Assembly (NCBI GenBank): GCA_037783545.1
Contig: JBBELK010000033.1
Coordinates: 62,001 to 126,000, forward strand
Reading direction: 5' to 3'
DNA length: 64,000 nucleotides
Source of the DNA: Henricia sp. BOLD:AAB3569
Lineage: Eukaryota > Echinodermata > Asteroidea > Spinulosida > Echinasteridae
Below are positions 54,201-61,760 of this stretch, in pieces. The notes under the pieces are model-generated. The model saw only the letters and a list, made by a program, of their open reading frames with translations, made no database searches and was not told the origin of the DNA. The position numbers were made by a program, and so were the translations under genes. Positions within the stretch are counted from its first letter, which is position 1. The number at the start of each line of letters is the position of its first letter.

Positions 54201-55539
54201 TGTCGTGTTTTGGAGAAGGTTGCACGGTTGTATGATGTGAGACAAATAAAATGTTCGTGTTGGTGAAGATACAGGAAGGGGGTATAAATCTTTTCCTACC
54301 GGTAACTCCATAGTATAATGAAGATGCCATGGACTATCACGACTGTGTCTCAAACGTGCACTTTGTTGCAGTTAATTGTCGAACTCGGAAACAAGTGTTA
54401 TTAAATAGAGGTAGAAAAGCATGGGTGCAATTCCCATTTGAAATGTGTGGACTGATATAAATGTGTTTTGTTATTTAAATATATTTTGATCTTTAAATAA
54501 ATGTCATAAATACCTGGGAAATGGTGAAAGATATTTTAATAAATACAAATTTGTGTATAAGTTGATCAGGGTTGTGTTTTAACACACTATCAGAGGGTAT
54601 AGAGCACCCTAAGTTTTGATCAAATAGCCGTTATTTTGCAAATAATGAAATGCTACAAAATAATGAATGAATAATGAAATAGTTGCCTCATTTGGGCTTG
54701 ACAAAAATGTTACGGGAAACATTAAATCGAGTTTCATTAGCCTTATGACTTGTAAAGTAAACCATGTAAGAATGGTAGTTTGATGATAAAAAACACAGAC
54801 AGGAATAAAGGTCATTATTTTACTCAGGAAAACCTGAGGGAGTATACCAACTGTGGCTTATAGCTCAGCTGGTAGAGCGTCTGCCGAGTGAGTCAGAGGT
54901 CTCGGGTTCGAATCCTGATAAGGCCCTTACGATTTTTCTCTCATCCCAAAAATGTTAGTTTGATGGTAAAAACACAAAATTGCGAAGGAAAAATTTCATG
55001 ATTTTACTAAGAAAAAAATTGGAATTTTTGTACGAATTCCTTTCACCGGTCACCACTGAGATGCCATGTGTCTATAACAGGGCAGAAAAAGTAGGCCTAG
55101 GCCTATTTTCAAGAAATACATGTAGGCCTAGCAGCAGTAGTTGAATGTTTTCACTAAAAATCACTTCCCTTTAAAATATTAACACGTTTTGGTGGTTATT
55201 AAGTGGCGACCAGTAAACGGAATTTTTCCTTTTTAGCCTTCTGCGCCATTCAGCCGGCCAACCCGGTCCACATCCAGCCCCCTGGCGCTGCGATGGCCTT
55301 CCGTACGCGTAGTTCTAGTTGCGCTACACATTTGGCGCAAGTTCGGGGTCTTGCGCGTGGCCTTCCTTCTTTACAAACCTCTTTGGTTTTGCCGTGCCAT
55401 ATTTCAAAGTCTGATGGTTTCCTGACTGAAACACGATGTCATCGGATGGATCAAGATCTGATAAGCATTTCACCTCGAATAAATGAGTTAAACCTACTAA
55501 TAAAACAAAAAATAAAATCGAATGTGCGGAAATCCACAT
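33128..55539 (-). CDS. POFUT2: POFUT2, GDP-fucose protein O-fucosyltransferase 2 (whole gene, 8 coding exons)
   Basis: Exons, in coding order: 55539-55379, 53290-53040, 51045-50790, 45335-45269 (or alternative 46389-46323), 42834-42709, 41213-41033, 39602-39473, 33287-33128. All joins use GT-AG and keep frame, giving 443 residues against 429 in human. The product transfers fucose from GDP-fucose to Ser/Thr of thrombospondin type 1 repeats in the ER lumen (GT68, family knowledge). Visible landmarks are an N-terminal signal peptide, [14 protein letters not shown] with the catalytic-type Glu (E54 in human), [18 protein letters not shown] (donor-binding Arg), and [13 protein letters not shown]. 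The C-terminus reads [12 protein letters not shown], like human CEQPTHWKITY. One N-glycosylation site (NLT) ends exon 3. Between exons 7 and 8 lies a 4.5-kb inverted duplication. Introns hold many transposons. Confidence 0.93.
33352..33532. mobile_element. MITE with GGGGCGGATCCAGG end, copy 2 (POFUT2 intron 7)
   Basis: Inverted ends CAGGGGCGGATCCAGG and CTGAATCCGCGCCTG; flanks GTATA on both sides suggest a target duplication of at least 5 bp. The same insertion is present in the B copy (about 38752-38934), so it predates the rearrangement. Confidence 0.8.
33729..34614. mobile_element. TIR element CAGGGCTCG... in POFUT2 intron 7, with internal minisatellite
   Basis: The left part CAGGGCTCGACCTTAACG, CTGTGGGCAAGTAAAATCC is mirrored by ACTAGCCCAGTGGGCTACT and AAGGGCAAGCCCTG at the right. 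Inside, 34040-34225 is a minisatellite of CTCGGCCCCAGACYRACTCG-type units separated by TTGTGTACAAA. Break point 2 of the POFUT2 rearrangement falls inside this element, near its right end (34581). Confidence 0.7.
34925..35054 (-). pseudogene. POFUT2 exon 7, surplus copy A
   Basis: Sequence identical by eye to 39602-39473, including acceptor and GTGAGT donor, on the same strand as the gene. Its phases are 1 in and 2 out, so splicing it in after exon 7C would break the frame. A normal protein needs it to be skipped. Confidence 0.8.
35620..35800 (+). pseudogene. POFUT2 exon 6, inverted copy B
   Basis: A 181-bp copy of exon 6 with intact splice sites on the + strand, beginning [20 protein letters not shown]. 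It has ACG (Thr) where the exon in the gene (41213-41033) has AAG (Lys), the residue also seen at this place in human. No + strand upstream exons accompany it, so it is unlikely to be translated in the native frame. Confidence 0.82.
36285..36455 (+). repeat. Minisatellite of GGCTGTCGGGCGC-type units (B copy)
   Basis: About a dozen 12-15 bp units (GGCTGTCGG, GCAGCTGTCGG, GCAGCTATCGG) in POFUT2 intron 6. The mirror copy in arm C is at about 40380-40555. Confidence 0.85.
36826..37135 (+). repeat. tRNA-headed SINE followed by a MITE (B copy)
   Basis: TGGTCGAGTGGTTAAGACG (A box) and GTGGGTTCGAGTCCCACCC (B box) form a tRNA-Leu/Ser-like head without an acceptor stem. It is followed by inverted ends TTCACCACTTGCACGTTTGC and TGCAAGTGGTGAATA enclosing TTTTACAATGGACAAAAGTC. 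Copies are in arm C (39700-40010, inverted) and partly in arm A (35160-35394). A relative lies at 45597-45772. Confidence 0.75.
37231..37360 (+). pseudogene. POFUT2 exon 7, inverted copy B
   Basis: A 130-bp copy with intact splice sites, between exon copies 6B and 8B in the correct order on +. Encodes [20 protein letters not shown]... to CAHAR. Confidence 0.85.
38998..39253 (+). pseudogene. POFUT2 exon 8, inverted copy B, truncated at the rearrangement join
   Basis: Follows exon 8 from [12 protein letters not shown] to DDCEQP. At 39129-39130 the sequence switches to intron-7 transposon sequence in reverse orientation. The frame continues as [14 protein letters not shown] and stops at 39250. 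The normal SVWKIVYH end is lost. Confidence 0.9.
39473..39602 (-). CDS. POFUT2: POFUT2 exon 7 (copy C, in the gene)
   Basis: Acceptor TACTACAG, donor GTGAGT. Encodes [18 protein letters not shown], then [13 protein letters not shown]; the last motif matches human [16 protein letters not shown]. Phases 1 in and 2 out. It must splice over the inverted copy and copy A of itself to reach exon 8, 6.2 kb away. Confidence 0.9.
41033..41213 (-). CDS. POFUT2: POFUT2 exon 6 (copy C, in the gene)
   Basis: Acceptor CTCTTCCAG, donor GTAAGA. Encodes [20 protein letters not shown], then [17 protein letters not shown] is the conserved GDP-fucose-binding block; human has HLRRKDF. Keeps the Lys that copy B lost. 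Confidence 0.92.
41430..41830. repeat. Dispersed repeat shared with 5290-5640
   Basis: Same block order as the 5.3-kb copy (CCTAGCCGGTTTTAAA, CCCATTCATAAATACC, ACGTTACGCGTAATGCA). Lies in POFUT2 intron 5, directly beside the outer end of arm C. Confidence 0.65.
42105..42522 (+). repeat. Minisatellite, 50-bp unit, about 8 copies (POFUT2 intron 5)
   Basis: The unit is GAATGTTGTATTAACAGTGC, TCTTATTATCAGGGTTCCTT, GTTATAAGCA. Two units have AAATG at the start; the first has GTTTCTT. Diverged single copies of the same motif appear elsewhere (about 2905-2950 and 56950-57000), suggesting it grew from a dispersed repeat. Confidence 0.92.
42709..42834 (-). CDS. POFUT2: POFUT2 exon 5
   Basis: Acceptor TTGCAG, donor GTGAGA, phase 0 on both sides. 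Encodes [20 protein letters not shown], then a variable acidic stretch and EDWREME. Human has TRRSMVFARHLREVGDEFR at this place. Confidence 0.93.
42899..43370. mobile_element. MITE with CCAGGGGCCAATTTCA ends
   Basis: CCAGGGGCCAATTTCACAAA is mirrored by TTTATGAAATTGGCCCCTGG; 472 bp, no ORF. Internal secondary inverted blocks (GATTAAGC, AAACATG) suggest foldback structure. Confidence 0.8.
43406..43574. mobile_element. MITE with inverted CAGCTGCCATAGTGAA blocks
   Basis: ATTCCAGCTGCCATAGTGAA pairs with TTCACTATGGCAGCTGGAAC. About 169 bp; abuts the next MITE. Confidence 0.75.
43577..44012. mobile_element. MITE with GGCTGCGTTCAGCC end
   Basis: GGCTGCGTTC-AGCCGGGCGT at the left pairs with ACGCCCGAACGCAGCC at the right. 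Contains a palindrome TATACTCGTGTTAACACGAG and CCCCACTTG/CAAGTGGGGA. 436 bp, no ORF. The 10-bp end resembles the AACGTT family but the body differs. Confidence 0.75.
44013..45268. other. POFUT2 intron 4-5 region: no feature seen
   Basis: AT-rich intron sequence. Short open frames show no motif. Confidence 0.4.
45269..45335 (-). CDS. POFUT2: POFUT2 exon 4, version a (proximal)
   Basis: 67 nt, acceptor TTTTCTCAG, donor GTAAGT. With the AG carried from exon 3 it encodes [20 protein letters not shown] then YWN. Human [23 protein letters not shown] aligns without gaps. Phase 2 in, 0 out. Confidence 0.9.
45597..45772. mobile_element. MITE, relative of the one at 36.9 kb
   Basis: CCACTTGCACGGCCGCATTC and CCGTGCAAGCGGTGAATGG ends, with ACAATGGACAAAAGTCAACG inside. 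Confidence 0.7.
45778..46222. mobile_element. MITE family AATGCATAGTTCCGA, copy 1
   Basis: AATGCATAGTTCCGA at the left, TCGGAACTATGGATT at the right. It lies between the two exon-4 versions. The body carries GGTCGACAGTTATCTTAG and GATTGGTCGGCGGGTT, shared with copies at 47101-47540 and, inverted, 62835-63276. Confidence 0.88.
46323..46389 (-). CDS. POFUT2: POFUT2 exon 4, version b (distal), candidate mutually exclusive exon
   Basis: 67 nt, acceptor CACACCCAG, donor GTAAGT. With AG from exon 3 it encodes [20 protein letters not shown] then YWD. Length and phases equal version a; about 16 of 23 residues are the same. Both frames and splice sites are intact, and changes favour residues also seen in POFUT2 of other animals (LLHDH, YWD in human). 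Including both versions would shift the frame because 67 is not a multiple of 3. Confidence 0.82.
46455..46770 (+). repeat. tRNA-headed SINE with CTATACAA tail
   Basis: TGTGGTCTAGTTGGTACAC (A-box-like) and GGTTATGGGTTCAAGCCTC (B-box-like) open the element. GGCAGCGATAATAATGGCGG and ATGTGCGCTATACAAGAAT close it. The same 3' body occurs at 59.54-59.79 kb. Confidence 0.8.
47101..47540. mobile_element. MITE family AATGCATAGTTCCGA, copy 2
   Basis: Perfect ends AATGCATAGTTCCGA and TCGGAACTATGCATT. TA lies next to each end, compatible with a TA target. Confidence 0.9.
47732..49480. mobile_element. TIR element, 1,749 bp, inserted in the unknown ORF
   Basis: CAGGGAAGGAATTTC at the left and GAAATTCCTACCCTG at the right, with related GGGGCACCATGGCC/GGCAGTGCCC blocks continuing inward about 150 bp. 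GTATAT flanks both ends as a 6-bp target duplication. Internally 48770-48900 has an imperfect repeat around GACGAGTTGTCYC. No transposase motif recognised. Confidence 0.75.
49480..50484 (-). pseudogene. Unrecognised protein-coding fragment, frameshifted and transposon-interrupted
   Basis: From about 50478 the minus strand is open through [35 protein letters not shown] and [20 protein letters not shown] to about 49805. The good frame then moves by one base ([16 protein letters not shown]) and continues through an acidic stretch, [20 protein letters not shown] and [11 protein letters not shown]. There the 47732-49480 element interrupts it. Past that element (below 47726) the frame goes on briefly and stops at about 47670. 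Codon use is GC-richer than its surroundings. Intronless, with the 5' end at the 21-bp repeat, so it looks like a truncated insertion. I do not recognise the family. Confidence 0.6.
50790..51045 (-). CDS. POFUT2: POFUT2 exon 3
   Basis: Acceptor TTCATTAACAG, donor GTAAGA. Encodes [20 protein letters not shown], then [27 protein letters not shown] and THNLTA. Human has PFIDQVYVLQSYAEGW, RPCIDQ, RGWFWGYEE and CLSVQGSA. The two Cys positions and GWFWGY are conserved. Phases 1 in and 2 out. Confidence 0.94.
51570..51870 (-). repeat. tRNA-like SINE, minus strand
   Basis: CCAGGATTCGAACCCACTAC on + is a reversed B box; CCACAGCACTCCACAAAATA follows. Lies in POFUT2 intron 2. Confidence 0.55.
51943..52342. 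mobile_element. MITE with GTTCAGACGGAGGGCTA end
   Basis: TGTTCAGACGGAGGGCTA pairs with TAGCCCCTCGTCTAAACG. Inside are many AGCTCCGGAGCTA-type palindromes. About 400 bp, no ORF. Confidence 0.75.
52441..52507 (+). repeat. G-rich GGGGGAGG tract
   Basis: About 65 bp of G runs with single A. Quadruplex-prone on +; glycine/proline frames across it are artefacts. Confidence 0.9.
52762..52977. mobile_element. MITE with GGTTGTAGTCGAGTCCATC ends
   Basis: GGTTGTAGTCGAGTCCATCA pairs with TGATGGACTCGACTACAACC; then CAAGTCCTCACAAG and GACTTGTGCGGGACTTG pair further in. 216 bp. Confidence 0.9.
53040..53290 (-). CDS. POFUT2: POFUT2 exon 2 (catalytic Glu exon)
   Basis: Acceptor TTTGATACAG, donor GTTAGC. 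Encodes [20 protein letters not shown], then [15 protein letters not shown] and [11 protein letters not shown]. Human has [21 protein letters not shown] and [14 protein letters not shown]. The Glu in GEGFNLRRD corresponds to the catalytic base E54 of human POFUT2. Phases 2 in, 1 out. Confidence 0.95.
53392..53520 (+). repeat. tRNA-headed SINE fragment
   Basis: GGTTGTGGGTTCGAGTACC (B box) followed by TCTCATAGTGTCTCGGGA, the same 3' continuation as in the 36.9-kb SINE. Confidence 0.65.
53530..54820. other. POFUT2 intron 1: no gene seen
   Basis: AT-rich. A segment at 53593-53625 (AAACTCGATTTTATGTTTCC) is repeated in inverse orientation at about 54705-54740, so 53.59-54.74 kb may be a TIR element of 1.15 kb. 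No ORF with a motif. Confidence 0.45.
54828..54945 (+). repeat. tRNA-headed SINE with intact A and B boxes
   Basis: GCTTATAGCTCAGCTGGTAG (A box) and GGTCTCGGGTTCGAATCC (B box) in the right spacing, the best-preserved head of the family in the window. Preceded by the AACCTGAGGGAGTATACC linker. No acceptor stem pairing, so not called a tRNA. Confidence 0.8.
55379..55539 (-). CDS. POFUT2: POFUT2 exon 1 with start codon and signal peptide
   Basis: The ATG at 55539 opens [20 protein letters not shown], a classic signal peptide, as needed for an ER-lumen enzyme. The exon ends CCAAAGAG before GTTTGT; joining to exon 2 gives [10 protein letters not shown], in frame with the family. An upstream out-of-frame ATG lies in the leader. 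The TTAAAGG element starts only 75 bp upstream (55615), so the promoter or transcription start lies at or in that element. Confidence 0.82.
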
Positions 55540-55614
55540 TGTTAACCATTAACCCGCGGTGCTGCTCGCACATGGTACTAGCGCCACCAAGCGATAAGTG
55601 TTGTCATTCGGAAC

Positions 55615-58348
55615 TTAAAGGAACACGTTGCCTTCGGGTTGCGCTTTATTGGGCGTTTTTGGGCTATTACAAGCGTTTGAAGTATAATGAGCACGATCTG
55701 AAAGATGTTTAAAAAGTAGAATATAATGATCCACACAAACGTGCCTTAGAAATGCTTCAATTTTGCGTAATGTCTCGAAGCAGCACGCTCCGCCATTTAT
55801 GGGAGTCAAAATCTTGACTCCCATAAATGGCGGAGAAATTATATTAGTCTTATTTCCAGTCGCAGCTGTTGAAATACTTCTGAACAATTATTTCTATCGG
55901 TTTGTCCCATGACAATAAGCCTTTTTGAGGTATGGCGGATACTATACCTGTCGCTAGAGGGCGCACTGTCATTTGGGTAAACGCATCTAAAAATGGCAGA
56001 CGGTAATACCGTAGCGTGTACGTTGTTGTATTAAAATGCTTATCAAAACTTCATCTGTTTGATTGCTTAGAGATAACTTGACGACCAATATTGTACGTGG
56101 TTTTGGAAATAGGATAATTTTCTATTGTATAAGAACAACTTTTGGTCTGTTTGTGGCAGATTTTGATCGTTTTCGTTATTGTTTTGCCTAGCATACGTGA
56201 AAAACGTCGTACTTCAAAAAATGCTGATTCGTTCACGCACGTTTCTAAAGTCCGATAGGGTAAGAATTGATAATTTAACCATTAATATTTTGGAAAGAAT
56301 TTACGAGTCGGACGTCACATAAACCCTCCTGCACTAAACGTATAAGACATCTCGGAAGATTTCTTAGTTTTTCCTCGTAAAATCTTCACTTTTTCGCCCT
56401 CCAAAATTTGTTCTTTTCATTTGCACTTTAGAAAATGTGACGGGCCGAGTATGGAATTCTTTCCAAGGTCTAAAACAATATGGTCAAGTTATCAATTCTT
56501 TCCCGTGATTTCTGGAAGTTCACATGTAAAGTTCTTTGACAGTTTTGACATCTGTATTTTCAGATTTGCCAATGAATAAACTCAGTGTCGTGCGGCTTCA
56601 AGTTATCTTGTTTCACTTGGCCTTTTTATTTACACTCATTTGTCCATGGCCAAAACAAAATTTCATGTACTATAGCTGTATTTTTTAGTGTTTCACAACT
56701 TGCATAGTCAAGCTTTATGAATAATTAGGAATGAACACGATGGAGAATAGGAAATGTTCTTCATTATGAGCAGAATGTTCAATGAGCAGTTCTCTTATCA
56801 GAGTTTTTACTGTACCATAACATGGAAGCTTAAGATGGAGTGATTTTTAGAGCATCTATACATGCATAGTTAATGGTACTATCGATTGGTAAATTCTTTA
56901 AAACGGTGATTAATTGAGAGCCTGCAGTGTCGAGAAAACTACATACAAATAGTCTAACACTGATTATAAGAGCACTGTTAATACAAAGTAATGCTTATAA
57001 CAAGGACAAATTTGGGTCCCAACTCTTTCTTCTTCTTTTTCAAGATTGGTAATACAAGATTTAACTATTAATAGCAAGTTAATTTGGAAAAAGCTGCAAT
57101 TTCTTCCAGGAATGATGATAAGGCACATTGTTGGTTTTCAGCCAGTCATGCAGTCATGCAGGATCTACTGCTTGTAAACTCAAACTGTCATTTGCATTAT
57201 TCATCTGGACTATAATTAAAAGAGCCAAAAGAAACAAATTAAAACATAACACACTGATTGGTCTTTTGGGAAACAGTCATAGCGTAACTTAGCAAGTTAA
57301 AATAGGCCCTACTAAGCTAAGGCTTTAGGCAAAAACATAGCACGTTATAGAGTAGACCAAGGCTTGCAGAAATTATTAAGGTGATATATGACCGTGCGCG
57401 CGTTGATAGGCCACGGGCTAGGCGCATCCTATGCCTTAATGCTGGGTTAAATCAGCCAGATTAACACATATCCTGTGCCGTAGATAAATGAGTACCTTTA
57501 ACCCGTCCATTACCGTAATTAAGCACTAAAATGTCATTTAAAAAAGGCGGCTTTAGCCGTCAGTAAAAATGTAAACGTACACCCACCCGCACAAACGTAC
57601 GTACAAGCGTCGGCCATTTTGGTTTTGTTTACCCAAATCAAAGGGCGCCCTCTATAAGGCAGCCATACTTCAAAAAGGCTTATATTCTTACCCTGATTGG
57701 CGAGGTTTTCGTTTTTTCTTTTTTGACGCGTCTGCTGTGTTTTCTTGACGATCCATTTGTTGACAGCAAGTCGGTGTGTGTGTGTGTGTGGGGTGTCGTT
57801 GAAACCCGGAGGTCGGAGGTAGAATTTGTTGTGACCGTGTAGTACATGCTACAACCTACCTCCGGCTTGTTATTTTAATACTGCGTAGCTCCGGGCCACC
57901 GTCAACGCACCAACTACACGTTAGCAAAAACAATCTACCTCCGGGTACCTTTGGGTATCTCCGACCACCTCCGACTTCCGGGTTTTATAAATTTCCGTGT
58001 GTGTGTGTGTGTGTTTACATTTCACACATGTCTCGGGAGGCGGAGAATGGTATGGTACCTTGCGTTCATCTGATAGGTTTACCTGACCACTGGCTACGGC
58101 GCCAACCTAACTCCTGCTCGTCGCTGCATTTTGCCCACTACCCGGACGATCGTATTGACGGCTTGAAATACGTATACATTTCGCGGGACATGTAGTGGGG
58201 GTCAGAGGTCAGTGTTTGTTTTTTTAATTACCATTCACTAATTATAACACATTAAATGTGTTTTATTGCAAGAACAACTCTTAATAAGTATAAGGAACAC
58301 CCTCAAACGTGAGATTTCGTGAAATCTGAAGGCAACGTGTTCCTTTAA
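55615..58348. mobile_element. TIR element TTAAAGGAACACGTTGCCTTC, 2.7 kb, at the POFUT2 promoter
   Basis: TTAAAGGAACACGTTGCCTT at the left is mirrored by AAGGCAACGTGTTCCTTTAA at the right, each starting with TTAA. Near the left end, 55787-55835 is a perfect hairpin (CGCCATTTATGGGAGTCAAA and its inverse). No transposase recognised in the 2.7 kb. Contains (GT)n tracts at 57773-57790 and 57993-58015. Could be one long element, or a short MITE whose right end was displaced by later insertions. Confidence 0.7.
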
Positions 58349-59143
58349 GCTCCATAAGAAAAAAATGCAAAATTTTCAGAAATTATTTAAAATACTTGAA
58401 GGTCTCACAGCGTCTTGGGACAAAATTCTTTCAGTTTTATTGGGATAGTCGGTCACTTTTATTCACTAATTTATACTCAGTGAAATAAAACATAGGCCCC
58501 ATACTGATCAATAATTGAGCACTCGCTCACATAAAGAGATGTGCAAAGTACTTTGCCAGTAAGATAAAGAGAAAATCGATCAATTCAAAATCGATTAACT
58601 CAAAATCTATCAACTCATGTGTTTCCTAGACTAGACGCACATGAACCACGTGACTAAAGTGACGCGCAAAAGCTAGGCAGCTAGTTCCATTGATTACACG
58701 CGCGCGTTTGTCCTGTTGACGCACGCGTTTTGTCAACTCGGTCGAAAATACTCGGTCATGTCGGCAGAAAATTGACTCTGGCTGAACCCTAATGCGAAGG
58801 TAAGCTTAAACTGATTTAGATATCATGCATCTCTTCGTGAATTGGTTTGTTGTAAAGGTCTCCCAACTATATTGCCAGCAGTGTGAGTGCTGTTTGCATT
58901 TTTAGCTCAAACAACATTTTAGTGACAACATTATTTATTTCTTGTGCGCCGTTACCTTCGTCACCTTGAACCACGGTGAGAACGGTAACCTATAACTTAT
59001 AAGGGAGTTCATTTTCGATTTGTAATTGCGCCAATTAATGTGGCAGATGTGACGTCGTTTTCCACGAACCGAAGCAGTGATCTTTTTTATATCTTACATC
59101 GGTTCCAGGGACGTTTTTGCCTTAAATCGCCCAAACTCGGGGT

Positions 59144-59305
59144 GAATAAGCCAGTTCGGAATCTCGCGCGCGCAAGGAACGTCTATGGGATTGTGTCAAA
59201 GGTCATTTGAGATAAACACATTGCATACGGACAGGGTGCGCCTTTGTTTATCTCAAATCAAAGTCGGGAGACGCATGCGCAGTCGAGACTCCGAACTGGC
59301 TTATA
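59144..59305. mobile_element. MITE with AAGCCAGTTCGGA ends
   Basis: GAATAAGCCAGTTCGGAATC pairs with ACTCCGAACTGGCTTATAC; TTGAGATAAACA/TGTTTATCTCAA pair inside. About 160 bp. Confidence 0.75.
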
Positions 59306-59467
59306 CGGGAGTTGAAACCAGACGCCGACAACATTATTATGCAAGAAAAGCTCTCTAAATAAAACATAGAATAGTGAAAAGCCACTTTCTCGGGAGCGAT
59401 ATGATGGACAACTCGTTCTAGAGTAAAGATTGCACTCTTTTTAGTGGATATTTCACTACTTTCGAGA

Positions 59468-59490
59468 TTCCCCCCCCCCCCCCCCCCCAC
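59468..59490. repeat. Poly-C tract
   Basis: About 20 C followed by CACCCC. Low-complexity. Confidence 0.9.
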
Positions 59491-59539
59491 CCCTCTCCTT
59501 CTCCCTTCCCGCACACGGTTGAATATCACAGACTCGACA

Positions 59540-59790
59540 TTTTGAAGCGAAGGTTCTGATTTCCTGATGGCAGCGGTGATAATGGCAACAGTGCCAGTCC
59601 TGAGTATCCTGTAGGTGGATTGTCACAATCTAATTGCTGATAGGATTGTGCGCCTTGCCCAGGCAGCCACCTAGTTGAAGCGAAACGGTGCTGGTGATTT
59701 ACTGATGGCAGCGGTAATAATGGCAACAGCGCCAGGAGTACCCTCATGTAGGGGTAGATATGTGCGCTATACAAAAATCTAGCATTATAT
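59540..59790 (+). repeat. SINE 3' body, duplicated
   Basis: TGATGGCAGCGGTRATAATGGC occurs twice (about 59563 and 59702), ending ATGTGCGCTATACAAAAAT. It matches the 46.68-46.77 kb SINE end. Confidence 0.7.
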
Positions 59791-59831
59791 TGGCCAGATA
59801 ATATAATGCCCGATGTATCTTTTTAATTTAG

Positions 59832-59948
59832 ACAAATCAACGAGGATATTCATCGCATATGGCCGAAGCAAACATATACAGGCGACTGGAGCAGGAATGC
59901 ACGGAGCCAGTAACCAGACCGACTACGTCACCAAACTGCCCTCATGCC
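59832..59948 (+). CDS. Possible internal exon of an unknown gene
   Basis: Good acceptor (ATCTTTTTAATTTAG), donor GTAAAT. In frame 0 it is open: RGYSSHMAEANIYRRLEQE, then PVTRPTTSPNCPHA (39 codons). Exits in phase 0, as needed by the 61159 exon. No family recognised; the other frames have stops or are less protein-like. Confidence 0.35.
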
Positions 59949-60370
59949 GTAAATGCTAACCATAACCCCGGGTGGATGTCACACTGTCAACGCGCTCCGA
60001 AGATGTGAGTCCATGCACACTCGGAGCCGATTTTATCTTTAAAAAATTGATTAATATCGATTTAAAAAATCTTCGAATTGCGGGAACTTATGGACATAAT
60101 GCACTCCTTGCATGCACTTTTACGATCACTGCGTTATATAAGCCAACGTCACAACAACCGACACTAAGCAACGACGCAATGTAGCCATCATTTATGTATT
60201 TTAAGCCATTTTTAGACCCTTTGACGTCGGCCATCTTATAGGGGACACGCCCTTTGTCATACTTTTTGTCATACCTCCCCATAAAGCATATATATAAAGA
60301 TGGCTTCTGGTGCATAATCTCGAACTCAGATCTAATGGAGATGCTCGTCCATAGGATGCGTTACACTTAC

Positions 60371-60499
60371 GACACGAACGCTGCCAACGTTCGCTATACG
60401 GATGACAGTGCTTTTGTGCACGCGTTTATTGAAAGCCGGGTACCTGTTGGTGGCGAACGTTGCAAACGTTTCCAACGTTAGCGTGTTTGGAACGCAGCC
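60371..60499. mobile_element. MITE, family 'GCTGCGTTC-AACGTT' copy 3
   Basis: Right end GCGTGTTTGGAACGCAGCC with TGGCGAACGTTGCAAACGTT inside; the left end is decayed. Confidence 0.75.
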
Positions 60500-60549
60500 C
60501 AGGTCTGGGCACCACGAGACTATCTGGTGCAAAGAGTGGCGTCTCCGTG

Positions 60550-60712
60550 CAAGGAGCGAATATATACCGTATCAAATAGCTGCCATCTTGTAGGGCAGTT
60601 TCTTTGTTTCGTAAGGACATGCATGGTTTCACATGTTGTACTTATATTGTCGACAATTTAAATGACAAAGGTTGTCCCCCAAGATGGCAGCTATTCGATA
60701 CGGTCTATTAAG
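60550..60712. repeat. Inverted repeat CCGTATCAAATAGCTGCCATCTTG
   Basis: CCGTATCAAATAGCTGCCAT at about 60567 pairs with ATGGCAGCTATTCGATACGG at about 60683-60703. Probably a small MITE. Confidence 0.7.
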
Positions 60713-61158
60713 GTCGAACGTCTCGCATAGGGTGAACTAGTATAATCCACATTGCTCCGCATTGACAAAGAGTTGCTGTTAAAGGAGCGTGTTCAGAAGA
60801 AAAAAATAGTTTTAATCCCAACAGTAACAATCATATAAAATACCTCCCCAAAATATCATCAACGGGAAGAAAACAGGAAATTTTCAATCTCTAATTTGGA
60901 TGTGGAAGCAAAAAAGTTGGTGTAATTGCTGCACTGCCTTATGGAACCAGATAAATTACTTTACAAACATTGGTGTTACGATATCCTTGAAAATATAAGG
61001 AACGCGAAATTTCAGAACGGTATTGATAAAATACGACAATATGGCAATACCCATGGGGGAAAATAGGTGGGTCAAAAATGTGATCTGGACACGCTCATTT
61101 AATTACAATCACTCTTAAATCATGTTCATGTCATTGTCTTGTTTTCCTTTCAATTCAG

Positions 61159-61275
61159 ACCACTGAGGCGAAAACGAGGATACCACTCCCTGACAGTGTC
61201 TCACGTTGATGTCGCATCTTACGCCACAAGACCTCGAGTTGGTCCCGGAGGAGAATCAGCCAAATAAAACATTAA
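61159..61275 (+). CDS. Possible terminal exon with overlapping polyadenylation signal
   Basis: Strong acceptor (TTTTCCTTTCAATTCAG). In phase 0 it reads TTEAKTRIPLPDSVSR then stop (ends 61209) and would join the 59832-59948 exon in frame. In another phase it reads through VDVASYATRPRVGPGGESAK to a TAA at about 61267. AATAAA occurs at about 61264-61269. Short, unrecognised, plausible only as a 3' end. Confidence 0.33.
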
Positions 61276-61760
61276 ATTCGATTGAATTAAATTATATTTG
61301 TGTGCTGTAGGAATTACTCTGCACTTAGTACGTTATCATGATGAAACACGGGTTTCTTGTAACCACATGCGAACCCATAAGAAATCGAAACTTTCCATAA
61401 CTGGCATATGAGCGTTCCCCTTTGAACAACTTTCAAAACGGTATGGACATAAACGACGCCGGTATTCCCAGAACTCCTCCCCCGTTTTCACAAGCGTACA
61501 CTACATACAGAAGAGCTTATACGTGCGGAAGATGCACTCCATTCTCGGCAGTAGGCTATACATGTATACGTTTGCGAAAATGGGGGAAAGAGACATTTAA
61601 AGGCATTATATACGGGATGTGCTGACACCGAATGGCAAAACCATGCACCGAACTTTTGTGAAATACACTTATGGAGTAAGTGAATGGTAGTCTGAACTGT
61701 CGTATCAAATCGACGATTGTGTTTTGCATTTTGTCACTGTCAAGATGAAATACACCCATG

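Noticed and set aside
58001-58195. 64-codon ORF after the (GT)n tract
   Set aside because: It starts within the GT repeat and has no recognisable motif or splice context; left uncalled.
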